Origin: Argyresthia goedartella
Taxonomy: Eukaryota; Arthropoda; Insecta; Lepidoptera; Argyresthiidae
DNA: 64,000 bases
Direction of reading: 5' to 3'
Assembly: GCA_949825045.1 (NCBI GenBank)
Contig: OX463835.1
Span: 20,477,201-20,541,200, forward strand
A program made the translations under genes and the position numbers. Under the pieces are notes generated by a model that saw only the letters and a list, made by a program, of their open reading frames with translations, searched no databases and was not told the origin of the DNA. Below are positions 42,966 through 54,008 of the stretch, one piece after another (position 1 is the stretch's first letter; the number at the start of each line of letters is the position of its first letter).

Positions 42966-44793
42966 TATGCTTCACATATTTGTAGGCAGTCTAAGTACAG
43001 CCGCGAGAAAAAATCGACGATTCATGTTAGTATTTGATTTTATTTCTAACACAGATGGTAATTATGTATCAAATTAATTACTTCTATTATCCTAAATATA
43101 TACATTATCAATCTATACATTCTTATACTATACCTCCCTTACATCATCAGTAACAAAAACGGAGTCAAATATTTTGCGAATATACGAAATTACGGAAATG
43201 GCATTATTTGCATGGAGAAATTGAATTTATATATTTATGGTGGCTTTACCAAAAATTATGACTGCCCACGCTAAAAATATCCCCGAAACATAATAGCAAT
43301 CTACATAAAAAAAAATTTGGGAAATGTATCCAATATAATAAAAAATACGAAAACTTTAAAGACAAATCTTTGTTGGGAACATTATTTTCACTTTATATTT
43401 CACATGGCTAAAAATGTTTATAGGCTTAATAGAGGAAAACCATGAAGGACTCACCTTTTCGCGAAATAAGCTCTCACGGAATTATATTCACAATTGATAA
43501 ACAGAGCTGCGCACAAAAATGGCCGATGGGAACTACAGTACGAAAAAAAACATGTCATTCACCTTAGTGTTGTTATAACCAGTTATATTGTACAACAAAT
43601 TATCGTCCATAAACCGACTTTACAGTCAACCAATTTTTTTGCCTTTGTTAGTATTTTTATCCTAATAATTTTATGGATTATATTTTTAAATCAGCTTTAT
43701 CAAAATCTCCAACCCCTTTTGATACTCCTGTCAACAAAAAAAACAATGTACTGTATCTTTCAAATGAATAGACTAAACGGTTGCCTATTCAATTTAATCG
43801 TTTTGACCCATTTTAAAATGAATTTTTAAAAATAAATAAAGCAAATATGTAATAATCAAAAAGTGCCAAGGAAGTCAACCGAATATGCCAAATCTCAAGA
43901 TTCACCGTATACCTATTTTATCTGGGATAGATACATATATATTGCAAACATTGTTTTCAGTCAAACAACGTTTAGAAATTGTGGTGAACTCAGTCCTTAG
44001 TGCCCTATTACCGATGCTGTACGCGATCCAATAACAATTCAAAGTCAAGGTTTTTTTTCAATTATAGTACAAGAGTATGCAGTAAATACAGTACAATGTG
44101 CACTTGCCTTGTATAACTCTTAGAGTAAAACAGAATTCACGGTATTTTTTAAATTATCGAAGTCACTAACCAATGAAGTGGCGAAATACGCCATTGAAGA
44201 GCTTATAATCCCCAGGTCTTGGATCCCAAGAAACAGAGTATCCAATTGTGGGGCCAGAATCAATGTACAATACGATTAAAATCAGTTAAAGATTCGGATT
44301 TTCTCGGATATCATCACCTAAATCCGGACATGGAAATGACACGAAAAACATTACCGCGATTTCTTTTAGGTAGCATTCAATTTTAAGTATCATAAACGCA
44401 ATGTATAGCACCTGCCAAGATGACATTACTAACACCCGTAAGTAATGTCATCTTGTAAATTTCTTAGGTCTATCTAGACTTAAGAAATGTATTATGCAGA
44501 AGCGACATGAATTTGAATTTTAAATTTGTTGAAGCCATGGTACATAACTATTGTAAGTTAATTTTGATAAAATTTGATAAAATCGAATATTTTCACGAAT
44601 TAATTTAGCGTTCATAAACATAAATGTATCATATACGTCACACTGTTTTTATTGACACTAAGAAGGCAGACTGTCAAAATAGTCAATTATTTTTCTTATT
44701 TCAATATAAAGGTTGTGTTAGTTTTGAGCTACAAAGGAGGTTTTGTTGCTCATATACGTTCTTGTATTGTATTCAATAAGACAACGAGTAATA
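42966..44793. other. AT-rich intergenic sequence with two adjacent hairpins
   Basis: 'caagatgacattact' and 'agtaatgtcatcttg' (about 44417-44456) form a perfect 15-bp stem. 'atttctta' and 'taagaaat' (about 44458-44489) form a second. 'aatacgattaaaatcagtt' near 44270 is mirrored near 46197, outside the mariner element. The 111-codon AT-rich frame at 43494-43829 is not convincing. Confidence 0.5.
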
Positions 44794-46109
44794 CACAGTC
44801 AGGTCATAAGTTCTGTCACACAATAAAAACTTTTGAATTTAGAACGCTGGCCACAAAAAAGTTTATTGAATTCGAATTTCGAATTTTTCATGAAAATAAA
44901 AATGTGTACTTTTTAGAATTTTCCTCATTTTTAAACATGGAGTGGACACTTAAAGAAGACCGTGTCGCAGTTATTGCGTTGCATCGTTGCGGTTACGCGC
45001 CAATTCAGATTTCGACTTACTGAAAAATTTGAATATAACCAAAAGATTCGTTTATCGTACCATAAAACGATACAATGAATACTCTAGTGTAGATGACAGG
45101 TCAAGAAGTGGTCGCCCTCACTCTGTTAGGACTCCAGCAGTGATAAAAGCTGTGAAGGCGCGAATTCAAAGAAATCCCATACGTAAGCAGAAACTGTTGG
45201 CCCTTCAGATGGGATTAAGCAGGACCACGGTGAAAAGGGTGTTAAATGAAGACTTAGGGCTTAGGGCATATCGAAGAAAAACAGGACGTCGTTTGGACGC
45301 TCGTTTAATGGACCTGAGACTGAAGAGATGCCGCGCTTTGTTGAAGCGGTACGCGGGAAAAAAGCATTGGGAAATTCTTTTTTCGGATGAAAAAATGTTC
45401 ACCGTGGAAGAGAGCTACAGCAAACAAAATGATAAGGTATACGCACACAGCAGTGAAGAAGTGAAGAAGCGAGCAACCGTATTCCGCGTGTCCAACGAGG
45501 TCATTTTCCATCCTCGCTCATGGTTTGGATGGGAGTCTCTTATTGGGGCTTAACTGAGGTACATTTTTGTGAGAAAGGCGTAAAAACGAATGCAGTTGTG
45601 TATCAAAATACAGTCCTCAAGAACCTTGTGGAACCTGTTTCTCATACCATGTTTAATAACAGGCACTGGGTATTCCAACAAGAGTCTGCGCCAGCTTATA
45701 GAGCGAAAAGCACACAAGACTGGCTGGCGGCGCGTGAAATCGACTTCATCCGGCACGAAGACTGGCCCTCCACCAGTCCAGATTTGAGTCCGTTAGATTA
45801 CAAGATATGGCAACACTTGGAGGAAAAGGCCTGCTCAAAGCCTCATCCTGATTTGGAGTCACTCAAGGCATCCTTGATTAAGGCAGCCGCCGATATTGAC
45901 ATGGACCTCGTTCATGCTGCGATAGACGACTGGCCGCGCAGAATAAAGGCCTGTATTCAAAATCGCGGGGGTCATTTTGAATAAACTTTATTACAATAAT
46001 AATCTATGTTTTATTAAGTTCATTTTGCTATATAAATGTTTACATAAATAATAAACATGTCTAAATTATTTCATATTGCACATGTGACAGAACTTATGAC
46101 CTGACTATG
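44794..46109 (+). mobile_element. maT-like mariner (DD37D) element, copy 1
   Basis: It is 1316 bp with 27-bp terminal inverted repeats (CACAGTCAGGTCATAAG... at the left, complement at the right with one mismatch) and TA on both sides. It contains one transposase gene with two frameshifts. A second copy lies at 51897-53188. Confidence 0.9.
44937..45984 (+). pseudogene. maT-like (DD37D) mariner transposase, two frameshifts
   Basis: Starts at ATG 44937 (MEWTLKEDRVAVIALHRC). One base is missing near 45010 relative to the second copy. A tandem 8-bp duplication (gtgaagaa) near 45458 shifts the frame again, and the end reads from 45520 to a stop at 45984. It shows a helix-turn-helix N-terminus, SRSGRP linker, first catalytic Asp in ILFSDEKMFTVEE, and third in SPDLSPLDYKIW. 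At the second catalytic position it has Glu (WVFQQESAPAY), where the other copy has Asp. By analogy with the family, loss of that Asp would inactivate DNA cleavage. Spacing between positions two and three is 37 residues, the maT signature. Confidence 0.85.
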
Positions 46110-46475
46110 TATAATTAAAGGTCATATCTGTAAATTGATAACTCTATGTGAGAGATGAGAGATTCACGACAATTTCCGAGGTTGGCCGAATCGTAAACTG
46201 ATTTTAATCGTATTGTTATATTATTTCACATAAATACGGGATGAGACTGGCACAGAATCACTAGGAGCCTCCCGCACTAAGTCAGTATTTCAATGAAAAC
46301 CAAGAACACTTTACTACAAATAAATGGTTTCTCGCATTTCATGTCGTATCTCACACTATACACATAAAACATATTTAGCAGGTGAACATTCTTTGAATAC
46401 TTTTATCAGGCAAAATAAATCTCAATTTGATGATTGAAATACACATCACATGGCATCAAGTGACTTAAATTATTC
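46110..46475. other. No gene seen
   Basis: 'ccgaatcgtaaactgatttt' near 46187 is the mirror of about 44272-44300, so the mariner may lie in an older inverted-repeat element. Confidence 0.4.
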
Positions 46476-47672
46476 AATAATCATTATTCTTTATTGCACA
46501 CAAATATTTAAAGTTACATTAAAAGAAAATGCATGTACAAAGGCGAGCTTATCTCTAAAAAGTGATTTCTTCCAGCAAACCAAGGCATTACAGGAATTGG
46601 TATCATAAAAGGGTAGGCAGTGCACAATAAATTCTATAAGTAAAATGCCAAGGAATAAATTAAATACCTATAAAATACAGATAGGAAATAAAAATAATTA
46701 CCGATATATACCATATAAGCTTTACATATAATAATATAAATACAACTTTAATGAAAGAGAGAGGAAGTGCTCTTTAAAATGTTTCTTAAAGGAGAAAAGA
46801 GTGGGACTGTCTCTTATAGTGCCGTAGTCGGACCGCCCGCCCGCAGCCTGAAAGAGTGTTTATACGCAGCTTTGTTATGCCGCGGAGTAGCTAATGCACA
46901 TAGCGGTGCACATGAGACCGTGTGAGATCTCCGGTGCCGATCTCCCGAAAAGAGATACTCAAAACGGTCTCGAAGGTAGTTGGGGTAGCTCGGAAGCTCG
47001 GTAGCTTTTTCAAGATATTGAACAGATAACAAAGAATGTGAGAGAATCGGAAGCCACCCCAACTCTTTGCGGTATAAAGAAACATGGTCGAATTTGCGCA
47101 GTCAGAAGATAAACCGAATCCCGAGATTCTGAAGACGTTCGAGTTTATTCAGTTTCTCTTCGTTCGCACTCGCCCAGGCTACATCGGCATAGTCGATTAG
47201 CGGCATGAGAAGGGAATGTACTAGGGTAATGGTCTGCCGTGGCAAGAAGTTCTGCAGTCGCCTGAGGGAATGGAAAGACGCAAAGACCAGTCTGCTGACT
47301 TCGCAGACATGTGGAGACCAACACAGCCGGTTATCAAAGATGACCATGAGGTTTTTCGCCTTAGCAGTGTATTCTATTGTAGTACCATGATAAGTTACAG
47401 GAACAATAGGTTTCTGAAATAAGGAAAGAGAGTGCCAAGCCCTGTCTCTCCAATAATCAATGCTTGCGATTTTATCGGGTTAACCAACAGCCCGTGGGAA
47501 GAGGCCCAGTCCTTTACATTCTCGAGATCAGCATTGAACATCTCCATGGATGAAAGTAAATCGCAGGGGGAAAAGTGGCGATAGATTTGGAGATCATCTG
47601 CGATCATGAATCTGGAGAGATGATACGAAGTAGAAAGGACGTCGGAGATGAAGTTGATAAAGACTGAAATAT
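46476..47672 (-). pseudogene. LINE ORF2 3' fragment with 3' tail
   Basis: Minus-strand pieces: RT motif FMIADDLQIYRHF (about 47600), FDNRLCWSPHVCEVSRLVF (about 47330), MPLIDYADVAWAS (about 47205), FDHVSLYRKELGWLPI (about 47085), then RT-distal sequence and the tail 'gataagctcgcctttgtac' and AATAAA. The 5' part is missing from 47672 on. Same family as the tails at 1494-1611 and 26120-26235. The catalytic box reads IADD. Confidence 0.75.
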
Positions 47673-48073
47673 TATCATACTAACATCGCCATAGTTTAAA
47701 ATAACAAATTGTTATTATGGCATACTTTAATTGACTATTATATGATACTAATACAATGGAGTCAAGCTTAGAAGTGCATTTGACATCTGTCAACAGTACG
47801 GACACAGTTTCTTTGGCTTAGAAAAGGAAGTATTTTTTGTTGGAGGGGGATTTTTTCAGAGTCAGACCTCCCTGCTGCTGGTCCCTACACTAGCTCGTGT
47901 ACTATACAGACTAAAAATAACCACTGTGTGTGTAAGTAGTTATCGTTAGGTTTTACTACTAGCCATGGCACCGGTATACGCTGAAAGCTTACTTGCCAGC
48001 AAGTTACCCATTTAGGTGATAAATATGTGTGTATTATAAATTTATAAGATTGTCAAACAAAACTTTTTTTTCT
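47673..48073. other. No recognised feature
   Basis: Intergenic sequence without supported frames or recognised repeats. Confidence 0.4.
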
Positions 48074-48366
48074 CGTTAGTTGGTCAACTATCGACAGATA
48101 GTAAACTGTAGCGTACTGCTTACTATATGACGCGTTAGATGATAAACTAACGGTTGATAATTAAATAGTAAACTGGTTTAAACTTGAATTGCAAGCGAAA
48201 TACCAGGGCAAACACTGCGGTAGCATAGTTGAAGACTAGAGGGGGCGAGCGCAGCGAAGCCCCCGTATATTTTTCGTGTTAGGTTGACATGTAAGAACAA
48301 AAGAAACGTAAATTCTAAACCCTGTCGGTCTGGTTTACTATTTGTCGACAGTTGATCAACTAACGC
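48074..48366. repeat. MITE with about 33-bp inverted ends
   Basis: 'cgttagttggtcaactatcg' at the left and 'gttgatcaactaacg' at the right mirror each other, continuing into 'atagtaaac' and 'gtttactat'. The core around 48195-48300 shares the 'gcgaagcccccgtatat' module with 21565-21665. Confidence 0.7.
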
Positions 48367-48493
48367 GTTAGTTTATCAACTAATGGCTTTGACTATCTTA
48401 CGCTGGCATATGTATGGGAGGAGTTGCCTGCTTACGCGAATCTACGACAGCGGTCATCAGCTCACAGTCAAAGGGCATGACAACGTGGTGTCA

Positions 48494-48564
48494 GGGGGCG
48501 GGAATGAAGAGCGCGGGCGGTTCCTATACGCGCCCCGCCGCCCGCGCTCTTCTTTCCCGCCCCC
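48494..48564. repeat. GC-rich hairpin, about 27-bp stem with one mismatch
   Basis: 'gggggcgggaatgaagagcg' and its partner 'cgctcttctttcccgccccc' form the arms, extended inward by cgggcgg/ccgcccg. The loop is about 17 bases. Confidence 0.9.
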
Positions 48565-48859
48565 GCATCTTTCGTCGCCCGTCGCCCGCAGACCATGGGA
48601 GTGCTGCGTACGAATTTGACAAGCTATAGTGTGGGGCCAGAAACAAGTAGGTATGTGCGTAAATGTTATGTTATTATGTTCTTGGGTCATTCACACTGAT
48701 TGTATAGGTCATATGTAGGCATGGAGTACCTAGTGTAACTATTTGATTTAATGGAAATTTATTTTTAAATCTCCAAGATGTAAATTTAGCTGTACGGTGG
48801 CACAGAGAGAGATAGGGACCGATAAGTTCGACCAACTCTATTCGTTTTGGACCGTTTAC

Positions 48860-49236
48860 GTCGCGCCACGAGTTATGAGCGGTGGCCTTGAATGCGCAGT
48901 AGTCACTTTTCAATACCTGTACATTCGACGACCCGAATGGCCGAGTCGGCAGTGACCCTGCCTACAAAGCCAAAGGTCCCGGGTTCGAGTCCCGGTGGGG
49001 GCACATATTTGTTTGATGAGAACGTATGTTTGTACCCTAGTCATGGTTGTTTATCTATCTAAGTATAATATTTATCTATATGTATAAGTATGTGCATCGT
49101 TGTCTAGTACCCAAGATACAGGGAATCCTAATTTGGGGCTAGATCAATGTGTATAAATAGTGTCCAAGGTATATTATTATTATATGCGCAGTAATTTCCG
49201 CCAACGTCGCCCAGCGCTCTTGATTCGTAGCGCGAG
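48860..49236. repeat. MITE interrupted by a SINE
   Basis: The left half ('gtcgcgccacgagttatgag' to 'caatacctgtacat') and right half ('atgcgcagtaatttccgcca' to 'cgtagcgcgagg') are contiguous in the uninterrupted copy at 58508-58616 read on the other strand. Confidence 0.82.
48925..49183 (+). repeat. Full-length tRNA-derived SINE
   Basis: tRNA-like head 'cgacgacccgaatggccgag' with box B 'gggttcgagtcccggtg', then a body 'atcgttgtctagtacccaag', 'tttggggctagatcaatgtg', and an (ATT)n tail. There is no clear target duplication beyond two or three bases. Confidence 0.85.
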
Positions 49237-49239
49237 GTA

Positions 49240-50570
49240 TATTTAAAAAAAAATACTGGTCGTTACAAAAGGAAACGTCGACAGGCAGCGGGACCATTTC
49301 GATTTTGATGTAAATGTGTTGACATATGTTGAAGCATCTCCAAAGGCTTCAAGCAGAGACGCTGCCGGAGAAATCGGAACCACCCATAGTCTGGTGGTAC
49401 ATGAAGACCTGAAAAAGTATAAAGACAAAAGTTATCCTGATGGTCGGTTAGATCAAAAATAACATCCTGGAGATCCTGAGAGACGACTACAATATTGTTA
49501 AACCATGCTAACAGAAGTTGCCCGTAACACGAATGTTTCGAGTGTCATTTTGTGGTCTGACGAATCAAACTTTAATAATAATAGCTTATACATCCGCCGC
49601 AATAACCATTATTTGTCTAGAGTGAATCCTGTTTGTGTTCATGAAACTAACAGTCAAACTTTAAGTAATGATGTTATTACTCAAAGCAGTCAAATAAGAT
49701 TCCCTTTCAACGTTTGGTGCGGTATTATGAGAAATATGGTTGTGTTAATCTACGTTAATGAAGGTCATCTAAACACTGTCAAATATCTTGAAATACCAGT
49801 ATGTTAACAGGTCCAGACCTGGTAACATGTCCACTCGCATATGAACACCTAGTATGGACTTGCATTAAATTTTAATTTACCTACCGTCCACTCGCGCATG
49901 AACACCTAGTATGGACTTGGAATAATATATAAATACATATATATTTTTTAAATCATTACTACTACCCACCAATATTCTTTTTTATTGCTGGCAATACTGA
50001 CCGGAAATAGAGGATAAACTGATTTCTCAAACTTGATTGGTCGACTGACTGAAATTAAAGACGTGACCCAAAGGCTTTGCAACCAGGCCATAAAATACAA
50101 AAAAAAAACGACTGACTGAGTAAATGAAAACAATAAAATAGGTAATCGGCAATGTGGCTGTCCGCCATGACAATTTATTTGGCTTTTTATAGCCATTTTT
50201 TTATGACTATTGAGAGGGTTAAGAAATGAGATGAATGTTTTACCCGAGGACTTTTAACTTTTCAGAAAGATGGTGGTCCGGCCCAAAACAGCAGAATCAC
50301 CACTGCCTATGAACATAACAACAACGATCAAATAGCCTGCGTGATCACCAGACGTCACACCCTTGATTTTTTTAATGGGGATATGTAGTAAATCATATTT
50401 ACCAAAAATCCTATGCAACTGTAAACGATTTAGAACTGAGGTTCAATTTTGAATATCCATCACAACACGCTATTAAAAAGTAACTCCGAAGGAGTTCCTT
50501 AAAAAAAGAATTTTATGTATCCAACAACACGGGGCAAACAATTTCGAACAACTAATTAGTTAGTTGACGT
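49240..50570 (+). pseudogene. Old IS630/mariner transposase remnant
   Basis: Fragments in order: LTYVEASPKASSRDAAGEIG (about 49317), VILWSDESNFNNN with the first catalytic Asp (about 49545), FNVWCGIMRNMVVLIYVNEG (about 49710), FQKDGGPAQNSR with the second (about 50264), and RRHTLDFFNGDM, a decayed third-Asp segment (about 50350). About 400 bases of unrelated sequence at 49805-50220 split it, including the 34-bp direct repeat 'cgcatatgaacacctagtat' at 49836 and a near-identical phrase at 49893. It belongs to the same transposase group as the element at 54009-55523. Confidence 0.65.
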
Positions 50571-51568
50571 GTTTTTTCCGTTTAATTAAAATATGTTTAG
50601 GTTTCATAGTTATCCTTTCATTTAATTTGTGCATGTTTGCTAGAGAGATTTGATCCGTATGATTGATGATTAATTACCCTATCGATTGATGCTATCAAAG
50701 TAGAGAATGTTTTTTCGAATATTAGCCGGTTCCAATCTTGGGTAGGGAGTGTATTTTTTGAAATCTTTGAATTCAGTTTTGTTTCTTTTCAAACATAAAG
50801 GAATGTTTCCTTTGCGTGCTATCTCCAATGTTAAGATCTGGTGGCATTAAAAAAATCCGCAATGCCTATGTAAATCGACTTACTTTTTCATTTTTTCTTG
50901 AACGATGGCGTGGAACCTTCGTATACCAGTCCAATTTGTACTTGACTGGTTTTCAAAAAGGTTTTATGCCGCATCCAAAAGCCCCATACAACGCCGTCTC
51001 CATAAGCTAACTGATTATCAACTCAATGTTGGTCACGCGAACCTTGCCTGGCAATCCACATAAATACTGAAACTTTAAAAACTAATGCCTCAGTTTACAA
51101 CGGATGCTCTACATGTAGATATATAAAATAACTTTACCTAGACATGTGAAAAATAAAAGTTTTCTTTTTAAATGCGTTCTCCAACTCCAATACATAGATA
51201 TTGGAAGTTGGGGTAATTTCCGAATATCCATTTTGGGTTTTCGCCAGGCGGAAGGTCTTCATCGCAGGCCACCCACCTTAATAAAAAATCTACGATTTTA
51301 AATTTTGTGATCACATTAAAAGGGTGCCAAAATAAATAGTGCAATGCAACAGAGTTAATAAGATGTGATTAGTCGGTGTGAAATTAAAGGTGATTTTAGA
51401 GTGTCTATTTAATTTAGCACAATGACAATAAACTAACTGTTTAATTTCGGGAATTCCCGTAGAAGTTGTTATTCTGAAAAAAAAAAAAATCTCAAACAAG
51501 ACAAAACCCAGGAAAATACCATTCAACCTCAAAACAGCCTATCAGAAAAATAAATACCTAAATCCAAG
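50571..51568. other. Upstream region of the Amt gene, no promoter element assigned
   Basis: Mostly AT-rich. No TATA box or initiator could be called confidently. The ATG is preceded by 'ctaaatccaag', an acceptable insect start context. Confidence 0.4.
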
Positions 51569-51722
51569 ATGGAGGCCAACTGGACTGAGCTTCCCCACAC
51601 TGGGCTACGGTCTCCGAATCTCACAAACTCGTCTGTGAGCCTTCAGGAGAACTTTGAGATGGACCTGGAAGACACCAACTGGATCCTGACCTCATCTTTT
51701 ATTATCTTCACTATGCAAACTG
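51569..51722 (+). CDS. Amt: Amt-type ammonium transporter, coding exon 1
   Basis: ATG at 51569 opens MEANWTELPHTGLRSPNLTN and runs to DTNWILTSSFIIFTMQT, then the donor ACTG|GTGAGT. The last part is the start of transmembrane helix 1 in the Amt/MEP family, where the DTxW...FxMQTG pattern is characteristic. The N-terminal tail has two possible N-glycosylation sites (NWT, NSS), as expected for an extracellular N-terminus. These proteins conduct ammonium or ammonia across the plasma membrane. The exon ends in phase 1 and fits 57407. Intron 1 is 5.7 kb and packed with transposons. Confidence 0.88.
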
Positions 51723-51896
51723 GTGAGTTTTTTTATATAACTAGTCACAGCTAATGTTTGTAAATATCAGAGTAATGTTGTTAGTGCTATCCCAGTAAAT
51801 AGAGATAGACCATTAGAGTAATAAGTAAAGTTGCCCTGATCAAATCGGTTCAGAAACATGTCCCAAACCTAAATTTTATTGATTGGTCGGGCGTAT

Positions 51897-53188
51897 AGGT
51901 CATAAGTTCTGTCACATGTGCAATATGAAATAATTTAGACATGTTTATTATTTATGTAAACATTTATATAGCAAAATAAACTTAATAAAACATAGATTCT
52001 TATGGTAATAAAGTTTATTCAAAATGACCCCCGCGATTTTGAATACAGGCCTTTATTCTGCGCGGCCAGTCGTCTATCGCAGCACGAACGAGGTCCATGT
52101 CAATATCAACGGCTGCCTTAATCAAGGATGCCTTGAGTGACTCCAAATCAGGATGAGGCTTTGAGCAGGCCTTTTCCTCCAAGTGTTGCCATATCTTGTA
52201 ATCTAACGGACTCAAATCTGGACTGGAGGAGGGCCAGTCTTCGTGCCGGATGAAGTCGATTTCACGCACCGCCAGCCAGTCTTGTGTGCTTTTCACTCTA
52301 TGAGCTGGCGCAGAATCTTGTTGGAATACCCAGTGCCTGTTATTAAACATGGTATGAGAAACAGGTTCCACAAGGTTCTTGAGGACTGTATTTTGATACA
52401 CAACTGCATTCGTTTTTACGCCTTTCTCACAAAAATGTACCTCAGTTAAGCCCCAATAAGAGACTCCCAACCAAACCATGAGCGAGGATGGAAAATGACC
52501 TCGTTGGACACGCGGAATACGGTTGCTCGCTTCTTCACTGCTGTGTGCGTACACCTTATCATTTTGTTTGTTGTAGCTCACTTCCACGGTGAAAATTTTT
52601 TCATCCGAAAAAATAATTTCCCGATGCTTTTTTCCCGCGTACCGCTTCAACAAAGCGCAGCATCTCTTCAGTCTCAGGTCCATTAAACGAGCGTCCAAAC
52701 GATGTACTGTTTTTTTTCGATATGCCCTAAGCCCTAAGTCTTCATTTAACACCCTATTCACCGTGGTCCTGCTTAACCCCATCTGAAGTTTCTGCTTACG
52801 TATGGGATTTCTTTGAATTCGCGCCTTCACAGCTTTTATCACTGCTGGAGTCCTAATAGAGCGAGGGCGACCACTTCTTGACCTGTCATCTACACTAGAG
52901 TCTTCATTGTATCGTTATATGGTACGATAAATGAATCTTTTGGTTATATTCAAATTTTTCAGTAAGTCGAAAATCTGAATTGGCGCGTAACCGCAACGAT
53001 GCAACGCAATAACTGCGACACGGTCTTCTTTAAGTGTCCACTCCATATTTAAAAATGAGGAAAATTCTAAAAAGTACACATTTTTATTTTCATGAAAAAA
53101 CGAAATTCGAATTCAATAAACTTTTTTGTGGCCAGCATTCTAAATTCAAAAGTTTTTATTGTGTGACAGAACTTATGACCTGACTGTG
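51897..53188 (-). mobile_element. maT-like mariner (DD37D) element, copy 2, in Amt intron 1
   Basis: The right end has the full terminal repeat (tgtgacagaacttatgacct then gactgtg) followed by TA. The left end starts inside the repeat at 'aggtcataagttctgtcaca', having lost about eight bases. It is antisense to the host gene and contains one transposase gene with a stop. Confidence 0.88.
52015..53046 (-). pseudogene. maT-like (DD37D) mariner transposase, one nonsense codon
   Basis: Starts at the ATG at 53046. A TAA interrupts the N-terminal HTH region near 52920 (after FIYRTI). From about 52880 the frame is open to 52015 without break. Catalytic positions: IIFSDEKIFTVE, WVFQQDSAPAHR and SPDLSPLDYKIW, with 37 residues between the last two Asp. 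Compared with copy 1 it has neither frameshift, and its second Asp is intact. It ends RIKACIQNRGGHFE, the usual mariner C-terminus. Confidence 0.86.
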
Positions 53189-53547
53189 TATAATGTGCTT
53201 ATGATAACAGAGCGATGGTTCTCTTCCCACCAAATAAGCTAAAGGCTAACAAAGCCTCAGCCTAGCCTTAGCTGCTAAGGAATAAACGGAAGGACTTTGA
53301 AAGACGACGGTTTCAGATGCTGCTGCTGATTTTTCCTATAAATTATAAGTGCATTTAGAGACGTTAGAAAAAACGCGGTGTCGGAAATCGTTAGTTTTTG
53401 AGTTTATTATTCTCATAAAATTTATTTCTCAAATCATTACTGGAAAACTATTGAGTTCCTACACCTGAAACTTTTAGAATCGTATTTGGAATCACCCCAC
53501 CCAAACTATCCAACAAAAATCGCGAAAGCCATATATGTATAGTAAAC
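53189..53547. other. Amt intron sequence, no feature seen
   Basis: No frame or repeat is supported. Confidence 0.4.
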
Positions 53548-53918
53548 AGGGGGGTTTCTACATCTTCAATAACATCACCATGTTGCCATGGTTAAAGATT
53601 GCCCATTTACAATTAATGGGCTTTATTTACCTAATATTTATTATATTATATTTGACGACCCGAATGGCCGAGTCGGCAGTAACGCTGCCTACGAAACCAA
53701 GGGTCCCGGGTTCGAGTCCCGGTGGGGGCATATCGTTGTCTAGTACCCAAGATACATGGAATCCTAGTTTGGGGCTAGATAAATGTGTGTAAGTGGTGTC
53801 CAAGGTATTATTTTTTATTTATTTTTTATACCAAGACTTGTTTTAAGACGGTCACGATAATTTTGCGGATCAAATTAGGTTCCTAATCTGAATCGGCATA
53901 AGACGTTGTGGTAACCCC
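53548..53918. repeat. MITE (same family as 19391-19583) interrupted by a SINE
   Basis: 'aatgggctttatttacctaa' on the left and 'agacttgttttaagacggtc' to 'cgttgtggtaacccc' on the right match the continuous copy at 19.5 kb. The left terminal repeat is eroded. Confidence 0.7.
53653..53829 (+). repeat. tRNA-derived SINE inside the MITE
   Basis: Head 'tgacgacccgaatggccgag', box B 'gggttcgagtcccggtg', a short body and a T/A-rich tail. It is shorter than 48925-49183: the AT-rich segment between head and body is missing. Confidence 0.82.
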
Positions 53919-54008
53919 TCAGCCCTCTTTCGAAAGTCAAGCCATTTTTTAAAACACGCCTGATTTTGAAGTTAATTTTGTATTGAAATATACAATCTTA
54001 TTCGTATA

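Noticed and set aside
43494..43829. 111-codon hydrophobic frame in AT-rich sequence
   Set aside because: Ile/Leu/Phe-rich composition is expected from AT-rich DNA; no gene signals or homology recognised.
48929..49005. tRNA gene
   Set aside because: The tRNA-like region is the head of a SINE with a shared body and several copies; no sign of an independent tRNA gene.
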